This document shows, in pieces, positions 49,881-62,800 of a DNA stretch of 64,000 nt. The notes under the pieces were generated by a model. The model was not told the DNA's origin. It was given only the letters and a program-made list of their open reading frames with translations, and made no database searches. Origin of the DNA: Acanthaster planci (lineage: Eukaryota > Echinodermata > Asteroidea > Valvatida > Acanthasteridae); NCBI RefSeq assembly GCF_001949145.1, contig NW_019091567.1:261924-325923 (forward strand). Reading direction: 5' to 3'. The stretch's first letter is position 1; the number at the start of each line of letters is the position of its first letter. Position numbers and translations under genes: made by a program.

Positions 49881-52800
49881 TCAGGAGACAGGTTGGAGAC
49901 TGTCCATTATGCCGTGTGCACTGCCTGCTGGTTTTGTGGGTACTTTCCAGCCCAGTCGAAGCATCACACGCATGATGAAACTTGTCAGGGAATTTAGGAC
50001 TTGATCTGATCTGCCCGGGTTAGATAAACCAAATGGCTGGGGATTAAGGCTGTGTATTTATTTAAACCCTCCACCTGTTGGGGGGGATTCAGTATGGCTA
50101 TGGTTGATAAAAGATTCTCTGCCTTTGCAGACTCTGCCCCATCAGAGATTCAAGAGAACATGTTGTGATAAAGTACTTTGCTCAGGAGCATAAGAGAGCA
50201 AAAGTCATTCCCAACCAGAATACACACACACACACAAGTGTGTATTTGCCTGCAACTGGGGACCCCCTATTGTTCCTCTTTTGTTTGTACTTTTTTAGAA
50301 GACCACCCATATGTTTTGTACACAGTTGTCAATCGAGAACCCTCTGTCAATCGGGGACCTTATTGTCCTCTATTGTTCAGGGTCCCCAATTGAATGCAGA
50401 AACAAACTCGCATATCGTAAACACATCCATGAAACTGGATGAGCATTATTTTCATCCAAAGCAACTTTCTACTCAAATTTCAACTTACCTGAGGGTGAAA
50501 TCGTAGATGAATTGATACCAGGATGCCCGCACTCTGCCGGCAAGAGTTCTGTCCTGGGACTCAAAAAACATGGAACCTGCAGCACTGAGGAGAGCCAATC
50601 CAAACTTTATCACTCTTACAATTTTTGATTGCATCACTTCTTTATGGTTGCACTTCTTCAGAAAAGCAAACGAGTGGACTGAGACCCAAAATAGAGGGTT
50701 TCCATGGCTGCCATCTTGCAGGCCAGTGCTTCTGTTCCACATTGAGACAAAAGAATTACCCTACAAGATGGCTACCATGCAAAGCCTCTGTACTACATGT
50801 AGAAGATTTAGGTGAGATGTAGACCTCAACTACTGAGGCACTAGTACAATCAGGAAAGTTCCGCTGAGCTTGCAAGGCCCTCATCTTCACACTAAAACCC
50901 AGCTACCCTCATTAAGAGGCAGCACCAAATTGATACTGTGCAGAACCTCGGTACACCCAACCATTCTTTGACCAACATTGGCCAATGACTTTGAAATTAC
51001 TGTGAGGTTATCGGTTGTGTTTGATTTAGTACTTGGTACCCCATCATTTCCGCAAAACTGGGGTCTCTGAGATAGTCTAAGAAACGTACCATCTGCCCAT
51101 TGTCACCAGGTAGTTCACTGGTTGGCCAAACGTGCGATCAATGGAGCGAACCGTGTTCATATTCCTGACAGGAAAAGAAAACAGTTGTCAGAGTTATATA
51201 AAATTGCCGTATCTGCCTTGTTCTAATCAGTGAGAAAATAGGGTTAAGTGAGAAAATATGAGAAAGAAGATTGGGAGTATTTGGCAAGATTTCCAGAAGT
51301 TCAGTGTGAGGTTGTTCTTGGTACTGTTTTTAGGCATGCTGTGAAGCAGGTTTCCTTGTGAGAGGATTTCTGTGTCAGTTTTTAACTCAGATTTTCATCG
51401 TGAGATCATGGAATACCTTTCAAGTTAATTGCATGACCATCTCTAGTCAGATGTTCTCGAACTATGGCTGCGTGGGAAACAAGTTTCTAGAGCTACGGCT
51501 GCATCTATTGTCAGCGTGTCCCTTGCGTATTTTCTATGGGCACCGACATGGACCTAGCTCTAGACAGCTGGTTTGGATGCAGCCTTAGGCTAGCATTGAT
51601 TTGTATTATCCCCAAACATATCCCTTATTACTTGCAAACCAATCCCTTACCATTCCGTCCTCCTTCATAGTTCTTAAAACCGAGGGCTTGTGGGTTCTAT
51701 TTTATACCCAGTCTCATGTGCAGCCAAAGCCACAGCCACAGGCCTGTGATTAGGATGTGGCTTCATACCTGAGAATTAAGTACAATGATTTGGGCAGTGA
51801 CAGGACAAAGTCGTTAAGCCTAGCCATCATCATCTCCGCCTGGCTCTGGCTCATCTTGTGGAACTGCTCGGCCATCTTGCGCAGCTCCTCTGGCGGCACG
51901 ATGAAGGTCATGTGCAGCCCCCGCCGGGCCTTCATGTTGATTGGACGCTGCGTTATCATCATCCCAAAAAGCAGGTACTCTGGAAAGGAGGTCATCTCAA
52001 GGTAAGTGTTCTGGGTCAGATAGTACATGTCCACGAATGAGTTTGGTAATCCTATCACTCACACACAAACTGAAGCAGGTTGGAGGTCGTTGCAGGGCAT
52101 CAATACAAACATGCAAAGTCGGCCCTATGGGTCTCTCAGATGACGTTACTTCCTACAGATTGCCAAGTGCATCAGCATTTTGGAAGTCAAATATCATGAC
52201 ATGCACCAGCTGTGCCTTATTTGGAAATCATTTAGATCAACAGGTGCGTATACAAAACACTGCCACACAGCTCATACATGCACCTGGTGGCACTGAACCT
52301 GCCATTGCAATTTTCCTACAAAGACACTGCCCTCCAAGAGAGATCTGTACAAGTATGGCTGTACACCAACTCGCAGGTACTGGACGTGCTTGAACTGGCC
52401 TGACATTCTTCAACATTCAACTTTTCCAAACTGAATGCAGCTGCAGTCTCCAAGCACCCGAGGTCTCGTTTTAAGTTATGCCTTTGCAAAAGTCGAACCT
52501 CACACAGAGAGGCATGATCTGATAGTATGTAAACCCTTAGAATCTCCACATGGACATTGAAATGTCAGTCAAGTCTTACATTTTTGTCACCAAAGTGCAC
52601 AAAGCCCCCATATCTGTCCATACCAGTGCAGAATCTTTGAATTTGACCTTTTACCTTTGACCCCCATGTCAGCAGCACTCTGCTTCATGATTGGTTCATC
52701 TTTCAAGATGACAGATCGCCAGAACCTGCCCAAGGCTAGCCGTACCCTGTGGAAAAGTAACCGACAAAGGAAACCTGTTTACACAATGCCACTAGTTGTA

Positions 52801-55800
52801 ATAGGAGGACTATTACAGATAGATGTTCAGCAGCAAATTGATACAAATCATGTAGGGACTGAAAAAAGTCCTTGCCAGCTTGGGTGAGATTCGAACCCAA
52901 GTCCCTGGAGCAAAATACAAGAAACACCACAGTATTAACCTGCATCTGACTGTGGACCAATAATGCTTTACGCTGGTAAGTAGATGAACAAGTAAAAGAA
53001 CCCAATCACACTGAGACCAACTTTAATCACTGTGCTGCCATTTTGAACTAAACGTTTCGATCTGGCAAACAATTTGGTAGGATGACAAGTTGACAGTAAC
53101 CTTGGCAGCCTTCCTGAACCGCCTTTAATCTCTAAGAATTGAGATGGACATTGAAGAGAAGAGGACCTTAGCCACTGTTAATTTCTTATCTCTCAGAAGT
53201 CAAACAGATCTTTAGCTCTTGATTATAACATTCGGCTAACTGTTTGTAACCTACTCTACAGGCTTCCCAAGTCTCCATTTAGAGGAATTCTTGGTGAAAT
53301 TTGATAGTGCTTACTTTGCTGGCAATTCTTCATACAATCCATGATCCAAAAGAACAAGCTCTGCTTTCCCATTGGATGCCCTTCTCACAAAAACTGGGGG
53401 GAAATTGGATCAAAACTTAATTTTCTCTACTGGAATAAGACAGGCAAACACCAAACAACAGGATTCTAAATACAATGAAAAACGGAACTACAATACTGAT
53501 CTACTATGGTTCTAAAACTTACTCAAAGTTCTTTCCACGTTCATTTGTTACAGTATTGAACCTTAGATTTTCAATGTACTTGTAATTGGCCACCATGTTA
53601 GACAAATGAGCCAGTTTAGCTCATACACTAAACTAGCTATACACAGGCAACTGGCATGCTCGCATTGGGCATGCTCTGTTGGAATACCGAACTAGCTCAT
53701 TCTGAATTTCAAGACCGAGCCTTACTGTTTCCGGGATGAGGGTCTGCATGCACAAATCCAGTGCGGAAGATCTGCTCACCAAATGCCTCAATCAACTTGG
53801 CATCAACCTAACAAGGACGAACACAATGTTTGTCAATTTGATAGCTAGTCCTTCCCATGAAACCCAATCATTTCATTTGCCATCAAACACTTGGTTTTAA
53901 ATACCTCTTTAGCATTTTTGTCGAGGGAATCAAGTCAAGGACAGTCTTATGATGGAACTGCAAACCTACTTGCGCACTAACTTTCTCTGCCAAAGAAAAA
54001 GAGCTTTTTGTTCCGCAAATCGGTAACTCTAAGTGACACCCCATCTGATGCATCTCTCAGACTAGGTGTTTTAATTTTACTCACATCTGCAGGTGTGATG
54101 CCCATCTCTTCAATCTGATCTATATCAGTCACTTTGCAGCCATCGATGTACTCCATCGTCAAAACTCTCTGAGGAAGAATCAACCAAAAGGATTCAAAGG
54201 TAAAGAACTAATACTCTTGAAAGCCAGCTCTATACTATCACAGATACTCTGATCCCATGCCAATGTATATGTGTGCTTGTTGCTCTGGTCAATGCCTGGC
54301 CCTCATGGGCCAGTGACCCCCCAACACATTTTCCAACCAGGAGGGACTAGGCCCCTCCACTTTGACAAGTCGTATAATGGGGCAGGGCTTTATGGATTGG
54401 TCTATTAATGGCTGATATCTGATGGTCTTGTGACTGGGCCACCTCTCCCAACTTTGAAAATCATTCTGCCACTGCTGGCTCTGGTTTAAACTTCCAGCGA
54501 CAAAATTTAAAGTTTTGCTGTCCACACCGTAAGAACTCTGTTTCGTAATGGGGACAGCAAATATTAAGACCTTGCCCATCTGAACCTGGGAGGTTTTACT
54601 CGGTTGTAAATTTTGTCTTGACATCAAAAGACCACCTCTGTTCCATTTTTCAATCACAGTGTTTGACTCTCTTTGCATCAAACAAGGAGGCTCTGAAGCC
54701 TTCCACTTCCTACGCACCTTGCTTGTTAAATTCCAGTGTACTTTTGGTACATAAATGTACTTGAGGTGTTGCAGATTTGAGGCACATCTCTCTGAGTTAC
54801 GGCCCTCATTTTCAAAATCCAACTCCTTTGCGAGTGGCGCCTCCATATCCTGCATGAAAGCGACAGAAGAGAAGGTTAGAAAAAACGGGTTGGAAGAGCC
54901 AGAGAGGGGGGGAGGATACCAGCCCCTCAACACTTCTTCCAATATCACTGCAGTGTTCTTTTTTTCACAAGCTGAGCTTTGAGAGTTTTTCCAGTAACTC
55001 TTTGCTGTCATTCCATTTTTGTAAAAATTGAACACACTGTCCTCGTGCTGCACCCATGTTTTTCCAAAACTGGACAGCCCAAAATGTATAATTTACCACT
55101 GCCTTGCTCAAGGCACACTGGCTAGCACATGTGGCCCTGAACTTCACATGAACTACAAAACCGTATGTTGGTCACATTTATTTTGATAAGGAGTGTCTCG
55201 ACATGCACCCCAAGTTTTCCAAAATTGGCACAGGACAGCTGAGTTCTTGGCTGTGAGATGGGCTAAAATAACCTGACTCTTTTAGGAGTAAATACTAACT
55301 ATTCACAAGAGTGTGCTTCCAAGAGTTTGCAGTGCGTTGACCAATCACAATGCGCGAATTGTGTTGACCCAGTGTGCATTTGGAAAAGGTCGACAGATTT
55401 CGTGCTTTGTGATTAGTCAATGTGTTGCAAACCCTTGGAGGCCCGCTACTGTGAAACATTGATATTGGTTCACTCTCTTACGTAAACCATTCAAGCGAGC
55501 CCACTAACACACTTGTGCTCTAACTGTTTCGTCTTCAGAAAACTATCTGCCCCAAGCTGAAGTGCACCCCCAATCAGCGAAAAGAAAGACAGGTGGTTAC
55601 AAGTGAGTTCTTGCACACGTTCTGTGAGTACGCAAAGACCATACATGCCGGAATAAATTAGTTACACATACTCAGCGTGCTTCGTGTCAAACGTGCATAT
55701 ACTTGGTCGCCTCATGGCGCGCCTATGCCGTAAGTACCAAAAGAACACGCCCTCTTTTGTTCTGCTCGGAGCGGATAGTGAAGCCTTAGATGTACTCAGA

Positions 55801-58733
55801 GAGGTACATACAGGTTCATGAAATACTTCAGAACAAAAGAGGCTCATTGTAAATTGCCTGATGGTAAAGACAATTTTTTACGAGATCTTCAAATCTCCAA
55901 GTTTGCACTAACCATGCTCATTTCCAATAGAACAACGGAACATCTAAATACTTACACTAAGAATTTCATTGTAGTTGATTGTATTTGGGTGCATCCAGTG
56001 AACTAGGTCCAACATGATCTGTAACGTCTTGAAGTCCCCACTGTACTGATCTCTGAGGTTGATGTACTGAACCTGCAAAAAAGTAGTTTGTTCCATCCCT
56101 TTTCACTTCCTAAAACTACAAAATGCCAAGTTCTTTCTTGATCATTGTAAAGTTGAGGCCCTATTTCAACTCTGAATGGACACTTAAAAGCTTGGTTTAC
56201 CCTTTGCCAGAATAATTCATCAAGCAATGCATGATCAGTCGCTTCTGAGAGACTGTGGGGAAAAATCCTGCCAAGACTTTTTGAGCCCCTCATCAAAGAT
56301 TGAACTTGACCTAGTTTACTGGCTGTTTTTAAAGTGCTATGACCTAAAGTCTAGCGGTTCCTCTGATCAATCAGCAGCTTGATTGGTAAAAACCCTGTTG
56401 GTTACCAAACAGTACTGTGGCCTCAGCTGACCATCACTATGCAAGGGCTCCACCTGCAACTATCGAAATCAATCGACACAGAACCCCTTGCTGTAGGGAA
56501 AAAGCACAAGGCTTGTTTTTACTTCACCTTTACGGCCACTTCTTGATCGTCATGAGTGACCGCCCTGTGAACCTGGGCCAGACTTGCAGCAGCGATCGGC
56601 TTGGGGTCAAACTCCTTGAACATCTCATCTGGCTTGCAGTTGAAGTCCTCCTGAAACAACTGGTCCAGCTGTGGTGGGAAAATCAACTATTAACATCTTT
56701 CCAAAATAACAGATAATGTCATCTGAGTAGAGTTGCATTCTACCCTGAATCCTGTGATGGCACACTTCTCTTGCAACCACTTTCAACTGAATGTGCACAA
56801 CCCCTACATTCAATTGAATGTACACAAATTACTGGTTCTATTGCATGATGGAACACATCTATCTGAGGGTGCACAACTGAGAAAGCATGCAATTGGCTCC
56901 TGTTATCAAAATAGTGGAGTTTCACCCTTAATTACTGAGAGAACACTTCGGCAACATAACACACTGTTTCAGTAACAGAACCATCTGTAAAAACTTCTCA
57001 ATCTGCTGCAATCAACATGGCCTTCAATTCAGACAACTGGAAGGTAAACTGTTGCTTAAGAAGGCCAACCACCCCACCTCTTTGTACTCCCGAGACAGCG
57101 CCTTGTCATGTAGCACCGACAACTTCAGCAAGATCTCCTTGGGCAGCACGTAGTTGGCCGTGACCAGAACCTGGCCCAGCTTGATGTACATGCCTCCGTT
57201 CTTCAGGCAGCCTCGGACAATCATGTCTCCCGTGCGCTCATTGCAGGCACGGAAGGCCTTCTTATATTCCTCGGACCCTTCCTCCAAATTCCACAGGCTC
57301 CATTTGTAGTCCAGCGAGATGCAGGATCCAATATAGAAAGTCCTGGTTTGGTAGAAGAAAACAGACAGTCAAACACAGTACCTGTGGTGTGCAACCTAAT
57401 AACCTTACCCCTGAAACAGGGACTTGCGCTCTTCCTATACAATATGCCGGTGGCTGGAAATCACACGATCCGCTAAATAAAGCTGATGACTAGTGCTGCA
57501 TCCCTTCCTATGGGCAGGTCTGTTACATAACAGATTGGTAACAATCTAAGTTAACTTGAAGAGGTGAGTAAACAACGTTACAAATTCCATCCATATGCTG
57601 GATTATTACCCCATTTAATCATGCTTATAAATCATTTCTAAACTCGCTCTGAAGAGGACATACTTGGCCCAAGTGAATAAGCAAGTGGTCACTTGTTTGC
57701 TATTCTTTCTGAAATGAGGGCATACATTCAGCTGACCCCCCAACCATGGATAAACTTGCAAAGACTGTCAAGATGTGAGAAAAAGTTTACAAACCTGAAA
57801 AACCTGACAAAGCCTTGAGCCGTCACATAGACCTTTCGGCGGCTGGTGCTGTCCAGTGCAGCATAGGCTCCCAAGCCAGCCATCGGAGCTAGGAGGAGTA
57901 TCCCTGCCAGCGTCCGTCGAACAATCCGCCATCTGGAACGAACTGCCTTGCCAATTGCAGGAGCAGTGCTCTGATGCTTCACAAGGACATTCTGTACACA
58001 AAGTTATTAAGAGAGGCTTAAGCAAATGGTCCCAGATAAATGAGAAATGTTGTCCGCAAGTTTACAAGGAATGGAGAACCTGTATCATTCTTCACCGTCT
58101 GCATTCATCTCTTTTACAATGAAATAAAATTACATGTAGGTTCAAAAGCTCAGTACATCTCTCCCTGTTTAATTTAGCCCAGAAATTCATGAATCTAGTG
58201 ATGACTGGACCAGGACTCTCAGGAAGTATGAAACCCCAACAAGGGACAGACTGTCAATCAATCGAAACTCTTTAACTGCCTGAGGTATTTGGGTCATTCT
58301 ATAAATTTACGGTCCAAAGGTGTGACATTTTTGAGTCCCTGTTACACCTGACCTGTGTAATTTGACATGGAAATGTCACTGAAATTGATTGCAAACTATT
58401 TCTATTTGTTTGGCAGGTAATTTGCATTAATTTATCACTCATGGAAATTAATGAATTGTTCTGAGCTTACAAAATCATGAGTCAGATGTGACAGGGACAT
58501 GAAAAAATTGGACCCCTAACTTATAGAATGATCCATTTGAAAATTACAGTTCAATTTTTCGGCAATGTATACTTGAAATTCATGAAATAAGACAACGAAG
58601 TAAAACTTACATGTACCTTCACTAAGTTAATTCTGGCCCCATCGTGGGCTTTCATTCGAAGCTTACAGCCTACAATTTGAGAAAATGCTGGCCGACACCT
58701 TTCGAGAATATCAAGATGCACAAGACGAGCCAT
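49881..58733 (-). CDS. ADCK5: AarF domain-containing kinase 5 (UbiB/ADCK atypical kinase), complete
   Basis: Fourteen exons, high to low: 58733-58611, 57991-57795, 57342-57078, 56668-56528, 56072-55956, 54849-54718, 54168-54085, 53807-53726, 53393-53315, 52746-52655, 51979-51769, 51164-51090, 50584-50489, 50010-49881; 607 residues with all phases consistent. UbiB-family marks are present: KxGQ (IKLGQVL), Ala-rich loop AAASLAQVH instead of a Gly loop, VAVK Lys, [10 protein letters not shown], catalytic HADPHPGN and DHG in place of DFG. The hydrophobic segment [19 protein letters not shown] followed by RRK, and the [13 protein letters not shown] region, match vertebrate ADCK5 better than ADCK1 or ADCK2. 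The family supports lipid or coenzyme Q metabolism in mitochondria; the ADCK5 substrate is unknown. The start has a strong ACCATGG context. The last exon (49881-50010) is assigned by phase and weak similarity only. Confidence 0.93.
50691..50795. mobile_element. Foldback MITE, AAGATGGC family, copy d
   Basis: Ends ATAGAGGGTTTCCATGGC and, at right, GCTACCATGCAAAGCCTCT, with the family core AGGCCAGTGCTTCTGTTCCAC. It lies in the ADCK5 intron between exons 12 and 13, showing that the family is not confined to gene 1. Confidence 0.8.
52862..52975 (-). mobile_element. tRNA-derived SINE remnant
   Basis: On the minus strand GGTTCGAATCTCACCC is a clear B box and TTTTGCTCCAGGGACTTG precedes it. It lies in the ADCK5 intron between exons 9 and 10. 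Confidence 0.5.
55303..55452. mobile_element. Foldback repeat with GGCCAATCA ends, copy 2
   Basis: Same orientation as copy 1 and shares TTCCAAGAGTTT, GACCAATCACA, GTCGACAGATTT and GCAAACCCTTGGAG. It lies in an ADCK5 intron (54850-55955), which is otherwise unremarkable. Confidence 0.65.
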
Positions 58734-59871
58734 GGTGAAAGTGCTTCAGTCCTGGCGGAAAGATAAGAGTTGAAGAATGAATGGTTTCTTGATCAACAAG
58801 TTTGTAGCTATGTTCGACAGAAACTTCTTAAATTTTTGCTGTTTCAATTTGATGTTTATTGTGTTATTTTGTTCCCCAAAGCTTGATTTAGATTGGACAC
58901 AATGCTATATAACCATGACTACCTATGCTTATTCATTTTAACTTTTTGGCACATTTAGTTAATCGATCAAGCATGCACTTGGACTTGACAAAACATGCAA
59001 AAGAGAGGAAATTCCAATCTTTACAAGACTTTGTACAGTGTTTTTCAATTTTCAATGGCATGAGTACGAAGTGAAAAATGAGGAAATCAGCTGATCTGAG
59101 GAAAAGTTGCATACTGTCCAGGCTTGAAAAGATAAGGCTCCACTTCTTTAGGTAGGCCTAACTTGTTTCATTTATTTATATGTAATCACATTAATCTCAT
59201 TTGTTAGCAATAATTGGAAAAACAGTGCAAACAAATTTGTCAATTTACCATGCTCCCACCTACAAAAAGTATCCCGCGAAGTTAACACAACAGACGATGT
59301 CCGACACCGACGATTCTGCAGCTCTGTGTTCTACGGGCAACTGTCTGTGACCGTACCGGTGATGCAATTCATCAAACAAGTTTCACCGGTGCCGACCGGC
59401 CGGCACCGTCGACCGTAGCAAGTACACTTAAGTTCGTGGTATTTGTTGTGCCTTCTAATCTAGTATTTGGACAGTTCTCTGTTGAACAGCTTTACAAATG
59501 CTAATAGAAATACAACTGGAATAATTCACGTGAAGAAAAGAAATGAGCAACATTCATGACATTTCATTTGGACGGTGGCGAACGCATGTTTACGTCGGTC
59601 GACCAACATTAGATAACGCTCATTCGGTGGCAAGCCCGCCCTCAAGTGGCAGAACTAAATCAACCTTTGACCTAGTTTGCACGTGTGTGAAAAATGCATT
59701 GGGTTTTGCGTGTTGCAATTTGGCTCACTGCCTGCGCCACACTACATTGCTCGTCAGACCACATGTTCCTGTCAGTTTCATGCGAATTTTTGGCAGTGTA
59801 TCGGCACAATTAACGTGGTAACGCAGACGAGAGTTTCATTTATTAAGGAGAAGGCCTGACATGTTAAAAAG
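58734..59871. promoter_or_regulatory. Shared upstream region of divergent ADCK5 and MDN1
   Basis: The 1.14 kb between the two start codons is the likely bidirectional promoter region. On the ADCK5 side, a CCGCCAG acceptor-like site (minus strand, exon would start at 58751) suggests a 5' UTR intron just upstream of the start. CpG-richer sequence lies at 59330-59420 and includes an inverted repeat, CGGTGCCG and CGGCACCG (59387-59394 and 59401-59408). No TATA box is evident. I cannot place the transcription start sites. Confidence 0.4.
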
Positions 59872-59875
59872 ATGA
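59861..59875 (+). promoter_or_regulatory. Possible upstream mini-ORF overlapping the MDN1 start
   Basis: ATG-TTA-AAA-AGA-TGA encodes a four-residue peptide whose stop overlaps the MDN1 ATG as ATGA (start A at 59872). If the transcript includes it, this could lower or couple initiation at MDN1. Transcription of this base range is assumed, not seen. Confidence 0.3.
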
Positions 59876-62800
59876 ATGAATTTCGTTGGGATGTGTCAGC
59901 AGGCTTGGGGAGGCTAGTTTCCACCGTAGCGGAACCTGTATTAATTTCAACCTGTCAGGAACTCCTTGCTAAACAGGTGGGCTGAGGCTAGTGAACCTTG
60001 AATTTTTGGTTCCCAGATGTTGTCTTAACTTTAGTTCGTTCGTTTTATAGTGAGGGTGTTACGCCCCAACTATTACCTTCAAAACTGTGGGGTCCTACGC
60101 CTACGATTGCAGGGCACTTTTCAAATGTCATAGCACACAGAACCATCGAAAAGATGGACCCAGTAAGGCCTACTGAGTATTGCCTTACTGTTCAGGAAGT
60201 AACTTTGGACTAATGTTAACTTAAATATCACACTTTTGGTGATTCTCGGTCACTTGGGCAATATCACAAATGTAGGCCCACATCAACATTTTCATTTTTA
60301 TTCAGTCCATAGAAAAAAAGTGATGAAACAAACAGGACAAAGAACATACATGTATTTGTACAATCCCAAAGGCAGCATGTTTATAAGAGGCTTTATGATG
60401 CTAAATTTGGTGGTTATTATGTTTTTATTAACTTTGGTTGATTAAATTTGATGGCACATCTTTCATAAATCCAGGTTAAAGAAATTTCATTTTCATGAAA
60501 CTTATTGACCTTGACAGATTTGGACACCCAGTGATCGGCAGCATTTATTGTCCACTCTTTCAAAGTACCTTCTCCACCCACAATGCACCATTCCCGTAGC
60601 CGAAGCATTCCGTCCTGTCCTGCTGGATCTCTTGGAGAGGGCCGGACACACAGTGACCACAGGAGGGCGCTTTTGCTTGCAGGAGCACGAGAGGCTGTGC
60701 GTGGCCCTGGGAAAGATCCTTGAGCGACATCCAGATGCCTTTAGGTGCGTTGCAGCCTTTTTGTTTTTTAATCATTTTTGAGCATGGGTTATCTTCTATA
60801 AATGGGAAATATTTGTACCATAAAGGATACATCCACAGTAGGGTTAGGCAGGTTTTCAACACCTGTCCACCGAGTGACAATTTATTTTTTCAAAAGGCTG
60901 TTGTATTTTCAGAATGCCATGATGCGTTGATGACTTTCAAACTGTCAGTTGAAATATGAGTGGTCATGCACATTAACTGGAACCCAGACTTTGGTTTCCA
61001 TTACATTGTGCCCGCCAGGTTTTTGATGAAATACCTACAGACTGCTCCACCGGTATTTGAGCGGTTGCTTTGCGGGAAACTTCCACCGAAAGAGAAGAAG
61101 AAAAAGGTTAGCTTGCTCATACTTTGTGCTCACCCGTCAGTAAATTGGAAAGTAAAATGCACTTCTGCATTGATTGTGCTGCACAAGGTGTCATATTGTT
61201 ACCCCTGTTCAGCAGGCTTATACGTGATTTTAGGTGCGTGTGAAGTGGACCCAAACCCGCAGGAACAAGTTTCATTTGTTGATGAAAAGAGATGAATCGT
61301 TTCATGATGGCTTGCTCAAAAACACAGGCAGTATGCCCCTGATTCTCTTCGATCCTCTTTGTCAAAAGAAAACCCAAGCCTTTTTACTTGGACTGGTTGA
61401 CATTTTATCAACACAATGTCTCAATATGAAAAGTCCAGTATTTCTACAACTTGAGTTGAGTCACAAAAGCATTTGAAATGTTGATACTTGCAGAGATGAG
61501 CCAAAAATACAACAAAAGACAAATTGTAGCATGACTGTAATTTGATGTGTCTAACAAATGAATGTGACCCCATCAGTTCTTCTTTGAAACATGATACTTG
61601 TTTACATGACCCTCAGTGTGTCAGAGCAAGTCACAAATAGATTTATTGGTAATTTATTGACATTTGAATTGTGGTTCCCAGAAACAAAAGCACAAGCCAG
61701 AGGTATCTATCCCATCACCAACCCTGACAGATGTCCTGGCCACCTGCCACAGATTTCTCCGGTTTTCCAGAGAGGCATTTGTTGACCTTTGGGACTGGAG
61801 TCCCGTGATGAAGTTGGTTGAGCACGAGGACCTGGATGTCAGATGGTAAGATAGTACTCTGCTGTTGACTTCACTCGGGATTCTTGTACAGAGTTCCAGA
61901 TGGACCTCTGTTGAAAATCTGTTTCTGTGCCCTTCATCGTTTTAGGGGTCTTGTTACAAAATTTATGATGACATCCCTTCCTTAATATCATGCAGTGGGT
62001 AACTTCTGTTGGCTTTTTTCTGATCTTGAGTATTAAACAAAAATCTTAATGCAAATCTAAATCATAATGATTGTTTGATTCTAATATTTTGAGCAGTGTG
62101 CCAGAAGAAACCCTGAACAGAAAATCTGTCAGGCCAAATCTACTAAAATCCCAGGATTGGTTTTGTTGGATTGTTCGTGATTCAGTGCTCCGGAGCCATG
62201 GAACTGTGACTTTGCACGGAGCTTGTTGCTGGAGTTGAAATAGCTCAAGTTTGGTTCTTAGCAGAAATTATCAGGACAGTTCAGGGTTGGTACTCATATG
62301 TTTCTTGCTTGCGGCTTTCAGGGATTCTGTACACATAGTAGCCGCTCTGACTGACATGGCAGACCAACAGACTCGGTCTCTATTGAGCAGCCATTTCACT
62401 CCAGAAGACTTGAGACATTTAACCCTCAAGCACGAGGAGGCCAGACACGTTGACATGGCAACCTGCCGCGCCAGTCTTCTTTTGAATCCAGAGGTGATGT
62501 TTGACCTCGCTCGACAGCAGAAGCTGACACACACAATGCACGAGGTGATTGGGTCTGATCTGAGCTCGTCTGTTGCTGCAGTGTGTGGGATATTGTTACC
62601 AGCGAGGACCAGCTGTGAAAAACAGGTGATATTTTTGGAATTGTTTTAGACTTATGGATTCCTTGGACAATGTAGATCTGCCTTGCCTGATGGTGACAAA
62701 GGTGGAGAGAGATCTTGGACATTTGAACAAATATGCTGCTGCGTGTCAAGTGCCAAAATTTGACTTACTTTTATACACATTCTGGTGAAAATAATTTGTA

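Noticed and set aside
54289-55053. 254-residue minus-strand reading frame taken as a single long ADCK5 exon
   Set aside because: Only 54849-54718 aligns with ADCK5 ([12 protein letters not shown] to TSK); the rest runs past a good donor into intron sequence.
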